From the NCBI GenBank assembly GCA_001972305.1, contig BDDD01000173.1, forward strand, positions 124,001-188,000: DNA of 64,000 nucleotides, given 5' to 3'. Shown one piece after another: positions 54,974 to 64,000 of this stretch. The DNA comes from Cephalotus follicularis. Lineage: Eukaryota > Streptophyta > Magnoliopsida > Oxalidales > Cephalotaceae. Numbering within the stretch: the stretch's first letter is position 1; every line of letters starts with the position of its first letter. The notes under the pieces were generated by a model. The model did not search any database, was not told the DNA's origin, and saw only the letters and a program-made list of their open reading frames with translations. Position numbers and translations under genes: made by a program.

Positions 54974-56204
54974 TTCTGTAACACCCCACGCCCGCAGGGC
55001 GGACACGTGACATTACTCTCAATCTAATACACAATACAATGGTTGAGACTAGCAATATAAAAATGCGGAAAAACTTAAAACTTTGCAATACATAACATTT
55101 ACGGAAGTTACAATACAATAAACCATCCATACAGTACAAATCCTTTACAATACCAATCTTTTACAATACAATACATTTCAATCTTTCAATACAATATCTC
55201 ACAACCAGCTCCGCGATACCCAAGCAGTCGTTCGATCAAAACGAGCCTTCAGTCCTTCAGTCCACTGCTACCTGTTGCCCTACCTATGCCGCACACAAAA
55301 GTACAACACAGCCCCACCCCGAAGGATGGGGTTAGCCACACTGGCTAAGCAGAAACCTCATGTAGCATGCATGCATGTACAATGTGCAATATCGGTCACA
55401 ATCTATGCAATATCAAAGTGTGGTGTACAATATCAATGCATGACATGGCAAATGCATATGTACAGTTGGCGATCAGAATACCCGTATGACAATGGCCCAT
55501 AACAGAGCATACGAATAGGATCTATAACAATCAATCAATGGCAGACACTCAAAGGTGGTGTATAAAACACCTAATCAATCAATCAATATCCTATAGAGCA
55601 TGCGACCCCGGGTCAATACAATGTCAATTAGTTAGCGGTGATCAATACCACAGAAGGTAGTCCTTCAAAAAAGGTGGGAGATTTATCTACGTTTCTCAGA
55701 TTGATCAGGTCTATGACTCATAGATCTTCCAGCCTATGGCTGGGACATTACAATCTCGATGAGCTGCAACCAAGGGAGCTACTGATACCGTTAGAGAGCT
55801 ACGGCCTCAAGGGAGCATCAATCGACAATCAATCGGTACCGCTCATCAGCGGGTCAATACAATGCAGTAAATGAAACGATCAACGAAATAGGTGGACAGA
55901 GTCAACAACCTAACATGCCGACACGAATCATAAGGTCGCTCTCAATCAATCATGTCAGTACAATATCATTTCAATGTCAATAAGCAAAGTCAATGAGTAA
56001 CGGTATCTAATGGAGGGTTTGGAATGCGCGTCCAACTTACTGACCTAGACTCATATCACTCATGACTCAAGCAATCAATCTGTCAGTACAATCATTAAAA
56101 CCATTTTCAAACACTTGAACACCTCAAGTGAGGCTTCAGTCAAGTGGCAATGTGAAAAGAAGTTGAAAACCAGCTTTAAACAGTTAAAAACTCCACTCAG
56201 CCCG

Positions 56205-56305
56205 AAAGGCGTCGATGTCTTTGGCAAAAGACATCGATGCGTATCAGGGCATGCCTTTGAAAACGATAGAAGGACATCGATGTCTTTGAAAGACATCAAT
56301 GTCTT
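56205..56305. repeat. D-type palindrome array, left part
   Basis: GGCGTCGATGTCTTTGG, AAGACATCGATGCG, GGACATCGATGTCTTTG and AAAGACATCAATGTCTTTC. Interrupted by E at 56309. Confidence 0.88.
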
Positions 56306-57556
56306 TCTCTGTAACGCCCCCGACCCGAGTTCTCTTTATGCTCAAAGCGAGCCTCGAGGAATCGATGCGTTACGTGGGGTGAACCATTAACCATCGAATC
56401 GTTTAATCATTTAACGATCCATTAACAATTTAATCTTAACTTAGATTTAAAACCTAACATTATTACTTAATAACTTTACAGGATCACATATGCTTACATC
56501 TTTTAACACCAATTTCAAAATATCATATTCTCATTATCATGATCGTTTCTAATACCCTTGCATTTGTACATCACTTAACATGTAACCTTACACAGCGGAA
56601 AAACATAAACTTATTACATCATAAAACAATCATATACTCACCTTTATCATTAACTTCTCATACTCTCAAGTATGTTTAATAACTTTTGATATCATCATCT
56701 TACATAAAAACATCATAACCTATAGCATTCATTTCCTTACCTTAACATCTATACATCGTTTATCATAAAATGTTACATGGCGGAAAACATTAACACATGA
56801 CATTAAAACATAACTTCATAGCATATCATACTTCCTTTCCTTACACTTATTTTGTGAACTTCCTCTAAAGCTCACAACTTCACGTTCAACGTTTCCTGGA
56901 AGATTTGTTTGAAAACAAGACATTGAAAGGAGTGAGTTTTAAAGAGCCCAGTAAGAAACATAATCAAAAAACGTTATCGAAATCTGTTGTTTTTGATAAT
57001 CTTTTTCAAAACGTTTCAACATCATACATTTCAAAATATCTTTGAAAATCATCTTCTAGTTTTATAAAATTAGAATATTTCACTATTAAAATACTCTTTT
57101 ATGATAACTTTCATAGAATTCAGAACATTTCTAAAATCATACATTTTCTGGTGTATAACACCGACATACTTGAAAACAGTCAAAAACGTTTTCCAATCAT
57201 ACCTTTTTTTGGCTTGTATCACAACCATACTTGAAAACATCAGTAAAATCATTTTCTTCACATTCATAAACAAAACATCTTTAAAACCCTTTTTCTGTTC
57301 ATATCTCATGAAACAGAACATTTCATAAAACTTAATGGTCGTGAACCTTTAATGAACCCTTTCACACCGCTTCACCAGGCCATTTTGCACTCTCCGATTA
57401 CTATCCTTACATCACATGCATGTCCGTGAGCACGCTCGGCTCCATTAACATTGAGCATCTCGCTCCATTCCCCTTGGATCGCAATCCAAGGGTGGTTCAT
57501 TCATTAATATTTACTAGATTAATCCTCACTGGATCGCAATCTAGTAGTTGTTCATT

Positions 57557-57745
57557 CATTTCATAAAACATTTCTTAATACTTTGAGTGATTAACTCAAA
57601 TGCATTCATAAAACATTTCTCTTCATTTGAGTATTTAACTCAAATGCATTCATAAAACATTTCTCTTCATTTGAGTAGTTAACTCAAATGCATTCATAAA
57701 ACATTTCTCTTCATTCGAGTATTTAGCTCAAATGCATTCATAAAA
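57557..57745. repeat. 44-bp tandem hairpin repeat in LTR E
   Basis: TGCATTCATAAAACATTTCT starts at 57601, 57645 and 57689 and restarts in part at 57733, period 44. Each full unit holds CATTTGAGT-ATTTA-ACTCAAATG, a perfect 9-pair hairpin (second copy loop AGTTA-type). A diverged unit precedes it at 57557. Confidence 0.9.
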
Positions 57746-58422
57746 TCATTTCATAAAATCTTCCTTAATACCTTGAGTGATCAGATAAAAGCATTCATAA
57801 AACATCATTGTAAAACATTTCTAAAACTGGTTTCTCATGTAGAAACATTCATTTCATTTCGTTTCACAATCATAAAACATTTCTCATCACTTTGAGTAAT
57901 TGACTCAAAAACATTTATAAAACAACTTTGCATAACTTTTCTAAATTTTGAATTTCATATATAAATAAACACTCTCATAGAAAGCTTAAAACATAAACAT
58001 TAAAGTAGACATCTTTACGAATTCATAAAGCTAAAGATCATAAAAATTGGTTAAGAATCGAATCCGTTATAAATTTTTAAAGTCAAAGCTTTTTTATGAA
58101 AATAGAACATGAGCAGTAGAATGAAACATGGATTCTCATCAAGAATTCGATAGAATGTCAAGAAGTATAAAACATAACATTTAAAATAGACATCTTCATG
58201 TTTCTAAAACATTAAACCATTCAAAATTTCATTAAGAAATGAACAAGATATGAATAAAACTATCTGTTGCATAATTTGGAAGTAAAACAGAGGAATAACT
58301 TTGATAAAATGGGTATTGGATTTCCTTACCTCACTTTGATCTCCACCTCTCCTTCCTTTAGCTGAAATCTCCTCTCCAAACTCAGCAGAAAACTAACCAT
58401 TGCTCAGCTGAAGTTACACATA

Positions 58423-58432
58423 CATATATAGG
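58423..58432 (-). promoter_or_regulatory. Possible TATA box of LTR E
   Basis: CTATATATGT on the minus strand. If real, the palindrome array lies upstream of it, in U3, unlike in family F. Weak evidence. Confidence 0.35.
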
Positions 58433-58620
58433 AGAGACAAACTTGGAGGCCAAGCTTGCATGGTGTCATCCATGACCTCACCCATGTGATCAGCTGATGC
58501 CACATGTCCCTTAACATCAAAAAAACATAAGTCTTCATTACCTTGCTTAACATGTGTCCCACAATCCATTTAAATCCTATGAAACGGGAAAAAAATCTAG
58601 AATTCTGCACCTGACACAGG

Positions 58621-58890
58621 GCAAAGCGTCGACTCTTTATCCCTAAGCGTCTTCGGTCACGGGCTTATCCTGAGTTCTCCAACTTCTATCCCGACTAAAG
58701 CGCTGACGCTTTCCTACAAAGCATCGCCGCTTTAAGTCTCATTGATGTCAACCTCAATACTTGATCTCAAAGCGTTGAAGCTCACATTTGGAGCGTCGTC
58801 GGTTGCCTCCAAAGCGCTGACGCTTTCTCGTAAGCGTCGCCAGTTTACCACCAAAGCGTCGACTCTTTACCTGGAACCGTCGGCGCTTAA
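58621..58890. repeat. AAAGCG-TCGA-CGCTTT palindrome array
   Basis: Centres at 58629, 58650, 58703, 58724, 58775, 58796, 58817, 58837, 58859 and 58880. Spacings are 21, 53, 21, 51, 21, 21, 20, 22 and 21. The arms AAAGCG and CGCTTT are often only half complete, alternating with GTCGNC-type centres. Confidence 0.92.
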
Positions 58891-59140
58891 GCCAGAATTT
58901 CCAATCCAAAGCAATAACCAATTTCAATTTTCTTCCGGGGGCGCTGCCCCCGAACCACTGCCCGCTATCCGGGTAGCGGGACCCCCTATCCGCTCACCGG
59001 GGAGCAGAACCCCCGAACCCCCATAGCGTAAGGTCATACCACGGGTCCCTTGAAATATTTGCCAATTACACAATAGCAAAAATATTCCCATAATTATTAT
59101 CTTTAATGGAAATTCGGGTCGTTACATTCTCAGTTAGCCG

Positions 59141-59345
59141 AAGACGTCGATGTCCTCAGACAAAGACGTCGACGCGTTTCAATAAAAATGACTTGGGAAT
59201 GCGCATCGATATCCCGCGTCGATGCCTTTTCTGGGAAAAGACATCTCAAGGCAAAGACGTCGATGTCTTTGCTGCGAAATCAACGAGGTTGCATCCCAAA
59301 GCGAAAGACATCGATGTCCATGGGCAAGGGGATCGATGTCTTTGC
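59141..59345. repeat. D-type palindrome array, right part
   Basis: TCGA centres at 59147, 59169, 59206, 59219, 59260, 59311 and 59333, with spacings 22, 37, 13, 41, 51 and 22. These line up with the element D array. Confidence 0.9.
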
Positions 59346-60052
59346 TGGGAATGGCCGATTTTGTGCAGAAAACCAACAATTTTCAAGCCAAAATACAATT
59401 TAAAGCCATTCCTTGAAAACCAAGGTTTAAAATCAATCATTTAAGGTTAGTAAAACTTGTTACAACCTTCAAAATCCAGTTTCAATCTTCCTAGATCAAT
59501 TAGAGCAAGGAAAATTCAATGAAAACCCTAGTTTCATAATTCATTTCAATTCAATCATTCAATCACTCAATCAATCATGCAATTCAATCAATCATGCATT
59601 TAAGCAATAGGCAATTCAAGTAGGGAAGTCCTACCTTTAACGAAGCTTCAAAAGTTGAGCTTCCAATCAATCAATCGGTTGGGAAACTTGAAGAATCCAC
59701 TGCAATCTTGCTCCAACCAAGGAAAGGTGAGACTTCAATTGTTGTTTGCCATTGGAGATGCAATCCGGAGCTGCTATGGAGGAGGAGGCTGCCAGCTGGG
59801 AGAGAGAGAGAGGAGGAGAAGGATAGAGAGAGGGAGAAGAATGAGTGAAATGAGAGGAATGACTAAGGAATTGGCTTATATAGCCGATTCCGCCAACTCT
59901 CCGAAACTCAGTCCAAAATCCTGACTATACATGCATTTAACCAATACAATAACAATAGGTATAATAATACATCAATTCAATAAAATTCGATACAGTACAA
60001 TACTGTATAATGTATGCATGAACAGTACAAAAAGGGAATTCGGGTCATCACA

Positions 60053-60710
60053 GCCCCCTCTTGTATATTGCAAGAGTTGTTTTATTATTTCAGTCCTTGG
60101 CAACCCAGTAACAAAATCCATCGCTATGCTTTCCCATTTCCAAACTGGAACCTCCAAGGGCTGTAACAATCCACTGGCTCGCTGATTTTTGATCTTGACC
60201 TGTTGACAGACCAAACACCTCCCAAAGTACTCTGCCACATCCCTCTTCATTCCATTCCACCAGAAATTCTCATTCAGATCTCTATACATTTTTGTAGAAC
60301 CAGGATGTATAGAGAACGGAGAGCTGTGTGCCTCTGACAAACCGGTCTCTCTGATAGTAGGATCAGCCGGCACACACAACCGACTACCCAACCATATAAC
60401 TCCATGCTCATCCACGCGGAACTCTGACTGTTTACCCTTATCAACATTCTGGACTAAGACCCATAAATCACCATCATCATTCTGAGCCGTCTTAATCCGA
60501 GATATAAGAATAGGTTCTATGTTCATCCTAGCAACAAAGCCTCCAGAACCCCGAACAAACAAGTTCAAGTCGAATCGCTCCATATCTGATATCAAATGCG
60601 GCTGAGTAAGCAAAGCCGCTACATTCCCATAACTCTTCCTACTCAGAGCATCAGCTACCACATTTGCTTTACCAGGGTGGTATTGAATATTAAGATCATA
60701 ATCCTTCAGA
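60053..60710 (-). pseudogene. Family F integrase, truncated
   Basis: After [16 protein letters not shown] comes the zinc domain [17 protein letters not shown] and [12 protein letters not shown] (H-H-C-C intact), then the first catalytic Asp in [12 protein letters not shown]. The frame runs on for about a dozen codons ([12 protein letters not shown]) into the D-type LTR, giving a 290-codon chimeric ORF from 60844. The second Asp and Glu are absent. The sequence before the join is purine-rich, so an internal deletion down to a polypurine tract is an alternative explanation. Confidence 0.88.
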
Positions 60711-61081
60711 AGCTCAAACCATCTTCTCTGACGCATGTTCAACTCCTTTTGAGTAAAAATGTACTTGAGACTCTTGTGATCGGTGAAAATGCCACAAGTT
60801 TCTCTGTACAAATAGTGCCTCCATATCTTCAAAGCAAAAACCATTGCTGCTAACTCAAGGTCATGTGTAGGCTAATTCACTTCATAAGGCTTAAGCTGCT
60901 TGGAAGCATAAGCTATGACATGACCGTGCTGCATCAAAACACAACCCAAACCCTTCTTGGAAGCATCACTGTATATCTGGTAACTACCCGATCCAGATGG
61001 CAAACGAATAAGTGGTGCAGACACAAGACCATTCTTCAACTTCTCAAAGCTTGCCTCACGTTCTTCGTTCCACACAAACTT
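60711..61081 (-). pseudogene. Family F RNase H
   Basis: [32 protein letters not shown] and [17 protein letters not shown] are readable. A stop lies at 60872-60874 (after KPYEVN) and another at 61085-61087 (before AKFVW). Confidence 0.86.
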
Positions 61082-61084
61082 GGC

Positions 61085-61850
61085 TCATTTTCTCATAAGC
61101 TGAGTCAATGGTAAGGTTAAAGAGGAAAAGCCTTCCACAAACCGTCTATAGTAACCAGCCAAACCCAAAAAACTTCTCACCTTCGTCACTGTGGTAGGTC
61201 TCGGCCATTTAGTAACAGCCTCAACTTTAGCAGGATCCACATTGATGCCTTCAGCAGTAACCACGTGACCCAAGAATTCCACATGTTCCAACCAGAACTC
61301 ACACTTCAAAAACTTTGCATAAAGCTGATTCTTTCTCAAAATACCCAGCACTATACGATGCTGTTCCTCATGCTCTTCTCTCGACTTGGAATACACAAGG
61401 ATATCATCAATGAACACTATAACAAACTAATCCAAGAACTCATGGAATACCAGATTCATCAAATCCATGAAAACTGTCGGCGCATTGGTAAGTCCGAATG
61501 GCATCACCAAAAACTCATAATGCACATACCGTGTGTGGAAAGCAGTCTTAGGTATGTCTTCATCTTTCACCCGTAGCTGATGATAACCGGACCTCAAATC
61601 GATCTTAGAAAAATACCGTGCACCTTGGAGTTTATCAAATAGGTCATCAATACTAGGCAAAGGATATTTGTTCCTGATAGTAATCCGATTCAGCTCCCTG
61701 TAGTATATGTATAGCCTCATAGAACCGTCCTTCTTCTTAACAAACAAAACCGGAGCACCTCATGGCGAAACACTCGGCCGGATGAAACCCCGATCCAACA
61801 ACTCTTGCAATTGCTCCTTCAGTTCTTACAATTCTAATGGTGCCATCCTA
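61085..61850 (-). pseudogene. Family F reverse transcriptase
   Basis: Motifs [17 protein letters not shown] (Tyr where the family has Asp before Tyr-Arg), [28 protein letters not shown] and an intact FIDDILVYS box. Stops at 61427-61429 (after HEFLD) and around 61745-61830. RT copies element RNA into DNA. The catalytic Asp pair of the box is kept, unlike element D and COP1. Confidence 0.9.
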
Positions 61851-62734
61851 TATAGTGCCTTGGATATAGGTCCCATTCCAGGAGTGAGCTCGATGGTAAA
61901 CTCCAGTTCCCATTGCGGTGGCAAACCCTGTAACTTCTCCGAAAACACATCTGAAAACTCTCTAACAACTAGATAGTCCTCAAGGCGAATCTCATCCTTA
62001 GAGACGTCCTTTACAACAGCTAAGAATCCTTCAGCACCCCTAGCCACCAATTTCTGAGCCTTCAAAGCGAAGATAATCTTGACACCCTTCCTCGGCCGCG
62101 AACCCTGATAAATAAAATCAGGCCGATCCACATCCCCAAACAAAATTCTCCGAGCATGACAATCAATCGTAGCACGATGTCGATCTAACCAATCCATGCC
62201 AAGAATCATGTCAAAGTCATGCATATTAATCGGGAGAAGATCTGCATCACAAACCCAATCATCAAAAGCAATAAAGCAATCACAGAAATACTCAAATACA
62301 ATAACAGAAGTACCCATAGGGGTAAAAAGAACCAGAACTGGATCCAAAGACAGAGGTGGCACCCCAAGATGCCGAACAAAAGACCTCGCTACCACAGAGT
62401 AAGTCGATCCAGTATCATACAGTACAGAAGCCATACAATTACAAACAGAAAGATAACCCGAAACTGTACATAGAGCATCAGTTGCCTGATGCGTCATTAG
62501 TGCAAAGACTCGGCCTCCCACATTGTGCTGTCCCGCATCTCCGCCATTACCTCTCCTTCGCATGAGGGTCCTGACAATCCATAAAGCAATGACCCTGTTG
62601 TCCATATACAAAGCAGGCTGTAGTCGCTTTGTAACAAGTCCCCACCGGATGCCTCTTCCTACAAGTGTCACTCTGTGCAATCTGAACATTGGGGTTACCC
62701 CCACCACCAGCTCCCTGAGTTTGCCTCTGATCAT
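61826..62734 (-). pseudogene. Family F protease and RT start
   Basis: A 302-codon open frame. Its first part is out of frame with gag; in another frame the same DNA encodes CFVYGQQGHCFMDC, a zinc knuckle with Tyr for the second Cys. The protease has VLYDTGSTYSVVARSF (D-T-G intact) and MILGMDWLDRHRA, then the pre-RT segment with VFSEKLQGLPP and ISKALYRMAPLEL. It ends at 61826-61828. The best preserved protease in the window. Confidence 0.9.
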
Positions 62735-62825
62735 TTCCTTGCTGACGCTGCAGTCCTCCTCCCTTGTCTGATTATTATTCTTCCTTTGTTGTTTACCATC
62801 ACGGCCCTTACCCTGCTATCCAGAG

Positions 62826-63653
62826 TTTTGGCCTTGAGAATCTCCCATGTTCCTGCTCCTTTCTCCTTCTTGCCGAGCAGCCTGAAAATCTAACCTTTAC
62901 ATCTCTATGTTCTTTGCAGCATTTGCAACCTCTGAAACATCAGCAAACCTTGAGTTAATAAGCTTACCGCTGAGCTGATAGTGCAACTTCCATTTAAATT
63001 TTTCAGCCTGTTCTGCCGAAGACCCCACCACAAATCCTACAAAGCCCGCCAATCTGGTAAACCGGGCCAAGAACTCAGTAATTGACTCACCCTCCTTCTG
63101 TGTTGTCATAACAAACTCTCTTGCATAAGCCTCCTTATCAGCAGTGGGAAAATACTGCTGATAGAATATCTCACAAAAGCCAGACCAAGACGAGGCATCA
63201 ATAAATCTTTCACCCTTAGCAGTTTTCAAAGTCTTCCACCAAGTCTAGGCATCGCCCTCCAGCTTATATGCAGCTAATTTCATCTTCTGATCATCACCGC
63301 ACCCCAACACATCAAATATCTTTTCCAAATGAGCAATCCAGTGCTCAGCCTCCATAGGTGTTGGCGCTGAACTAAAGGACTGTGGCCTCTGCTTTTGGAA
63401 CCTCTCTAGCCAGACATATACTGGAGTGTCATGCCGGTCCCCAGTTCCCCTAGCTGCACGAGCATCAACTGGTACATTCTCCCCAGCTACCTGCTCATGA
63501 CGACCATGTCCAGGGTTTTGCTGCTACATCACCTGGTTCACTTCTTGCGCTACAGCCTGTCGTACCACTTCATCCACTACAGGCTCACTCCTTGCTCCAT
63601 CCTGAGCCACAACCGGTCCGGTTCTCTGAGGGGTGTTCCTTGTTCGCACCATC
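62826..63653 (-). pseudogene. Family F gag
   Basis: ATG at 63653 (MVRTRNTPQRTGPVVAQDG), a TAG at 63524-63526, then the Gag body: WLERFQKQRPQSF, AEHWIAHLEKIFDVLGCGDD, KLAAYKLEGDA with a stop before TWWKTL (63245-63247), and the 110-codon frame 62897-63229 with SITEFLARFTRLAGFV. At least one frameshift. Different from gags A and D, so F is a separate family. Confidence 0.88.
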
Positions 63654-63813
63654 TACGCATCAGAAACCAGGACAAGATAAAGAAAAAAAGAATTAGAAAG
63701 CGAAACAACAGACACATCGAAACTACCATAACAAAAAAAAAGCCCTAACCCAAAGTCTACCCAAATCTTAAGATCAAAACCTAGTTAGGTCTTCTAAGGA
63801 GCGAAACCTATTT

Positions 63814-63824
63814 CTTTGATACCA
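63814..63824 (-). other. Family F primer binding site
   Basis: Minus strand TGGTATCAAAG, 5 nt from the LTR. tRNA-Met type with one change, like COP1. Confidence 0.85.
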
Positions 63825-63829
63825 TAATC

Positions 63830-64000
63830 TGTAACACCCCCGAAGGTGGGAGCCCTTACAGGTCATAATGCAGAACTAAACAGAAAAACATGACAGAACA
63901 TAAATCTTAAATCTTATTTTTATTCAAAAACGTGATGGTCCAAGACTTATCATAACTGAACATAAACTGGAGTATGAATCTAAAGCATAGTCTGACATCT
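63830..64000 (-). repeat. Family F 5' LTR, 3' end only
   Basis: TGTAACACCCCCGAAGG. Matches 23756-23925 closely and runs off the window. Confidence 0.9.

Larger units (their letters stand above)
56310..59126 (-). mobile_element. Gypsy solo LTR E
   Basis: TGTAACGCCCCCG at 56310 to GGGTCGTTACA at 59126, flanked by TTCTC on both sides (56305-56309 and 59127-59131). 2817 bp, no PBS, PPT or pol. It contains a 44-bp tandem repeat (57557-57745), a minus-strand TATATAGG-like box (58423-58432) and a GCGTCGAC-type palindrome array (58621-58890). It landed inside the palindrome array of the D-type LTR. Confidence 0.93.
54062..60052 (-). mobile_element. Rearranged D-type gypsy copy
   Basis: A 3' LTR stub (54062-54433) is fused straight to a gag 5' fragment (54434-54833), followed by PBS and a full LTR (54977-60052) that carries solo LTR E. 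Most of the 3' LTR and all of pol are deleted. The junction at 54433 joins CTGGCTAAGC of the LTR to TTCTCCTTGG of gag with only about 2 bp in common. The right LTR abuts integrase sequence of another family at 60053. No target duplication can be recognised. Confidence 0.85.
54977..60052 (-). repeat. D-type 5' LTR, split by solo LTR E
   Basis: TGTAACACCCCACG at 54977, GGGTCATCACA at 60052. Two parts, 54977-56309 and 59132-60052, together about 2.25 kb. The palindrome array is divided by E: 56210-56300 on one side, 59141-59345 on the other. Confidence 0.9.
60053..64000 (-). mobile_element. Gypsy element of family F, 3' end truncated
   Basis: Minus-strand internal region with PBS (63814-63824) and the start of a family F LTR (63830 to the window end). 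Gag, protease, RT and RNase H are all present but broken; integrase stops after its first catalytic region at 60053-60100, where the D-type LTR begins. The LTR start (TTACAGGTCATAAT) matches solo LTR 23756-26467, which shows what pol that solo LTR family once had. The 5' LTR continues beyond the window. Confidence 0.9.

Noticed and set aside
58920-59040. Pro-rich GC stretch (CCCCCGAACC) as coding
   Set aside because: Part of the LTR E U3; short and without a start or domain.

Overview
This is nuclear plant DNA and nearly all of it is transposable-element sequence. I found no convincing single-copy host gene, rRNA or tRNA. The plant assignment rests on Ty3/gypsy and Ty1/copia long terminal repeats (LTRs) with initiator-tRNA-Met primer binding sites, a Tat-type gag, Mutator-like elements with 9-bp target duplications, and TCP 'site II' type promoter motifs. 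The species cannot be named from the sequence. Every retrotransposon pol examined carries nonsense codons or deletions, so nothing here looks autonomous.

Layout, left half (1-37032): this is a set of nested insertions. The oldest layer is a Tat-type gypsy element (29119-29747 and 35763-37032). A minus-strand gypsy LTR (28046-29118) inserted into it. A Ty1/copia element (COP1, 1483-28045) inserted into that LTR. COP1 was then hit by a gypsy LTR at its left end (1-1482), a copia solo LTR in its leader (4895-7009), a gypsy solo LTR B (11375-23722) and a gypsy solo LTR of family F (23756-26467). B in turn contains a complete two-LTR gypsy element A (11796-21433). Target-site duplications (TSDs) mark most joints: AGTAG for A, AATGT for B, AATAC for the F solo LTR, ATGAC for element C (29748-35762), which itself holds LTR G (30970-33858).

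Layout, right half (37033-64000): gypsy element D (37033-45927) carries an assembly gap (44685-44974). Next comes an AT-rich stretch with two non-autonomous Mutator-like elements (46121-47686 and 51972-53369), one Mutator-like MITE (48440-48831), a copia LTR (49634-50967) and a SIRE-like copia LTR tail (53379-54061). A rearranged D-type element (54062-60052) is interrupted by solo LTR E (56310-59126, TSD TTCTC). Last is a minus-strand F-family gypsy (60053 to the window end).

Most unusual signal: several LTR families carry arrays of short GTCGAC-centred palindromes spaced about 21 bp apart (sometimes 28, or 42), with unrelated sequence between. The core differs by family: CAGTCGACTG in families F and A, AAAGACGTCGATGTCTTT in D, AAAGCG-TCGA-CGCTTT in E, AAGCGGCGACGCTT in the 28046 LTR, and GTTGACGCC with 19/28 spacing in C. 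A copia LTR has two pairs at 19 bp. In F, A, D and C one array lies about 1.1-1.7 kb from the LTR 3' end. A second shared architecture is a small hairpin 310-400 bp from the LTR 3' end whose stem sequence differs between families while pairing is kept. The copia leader also holds repeated UAAA-loop hairpins with compensatory changes.
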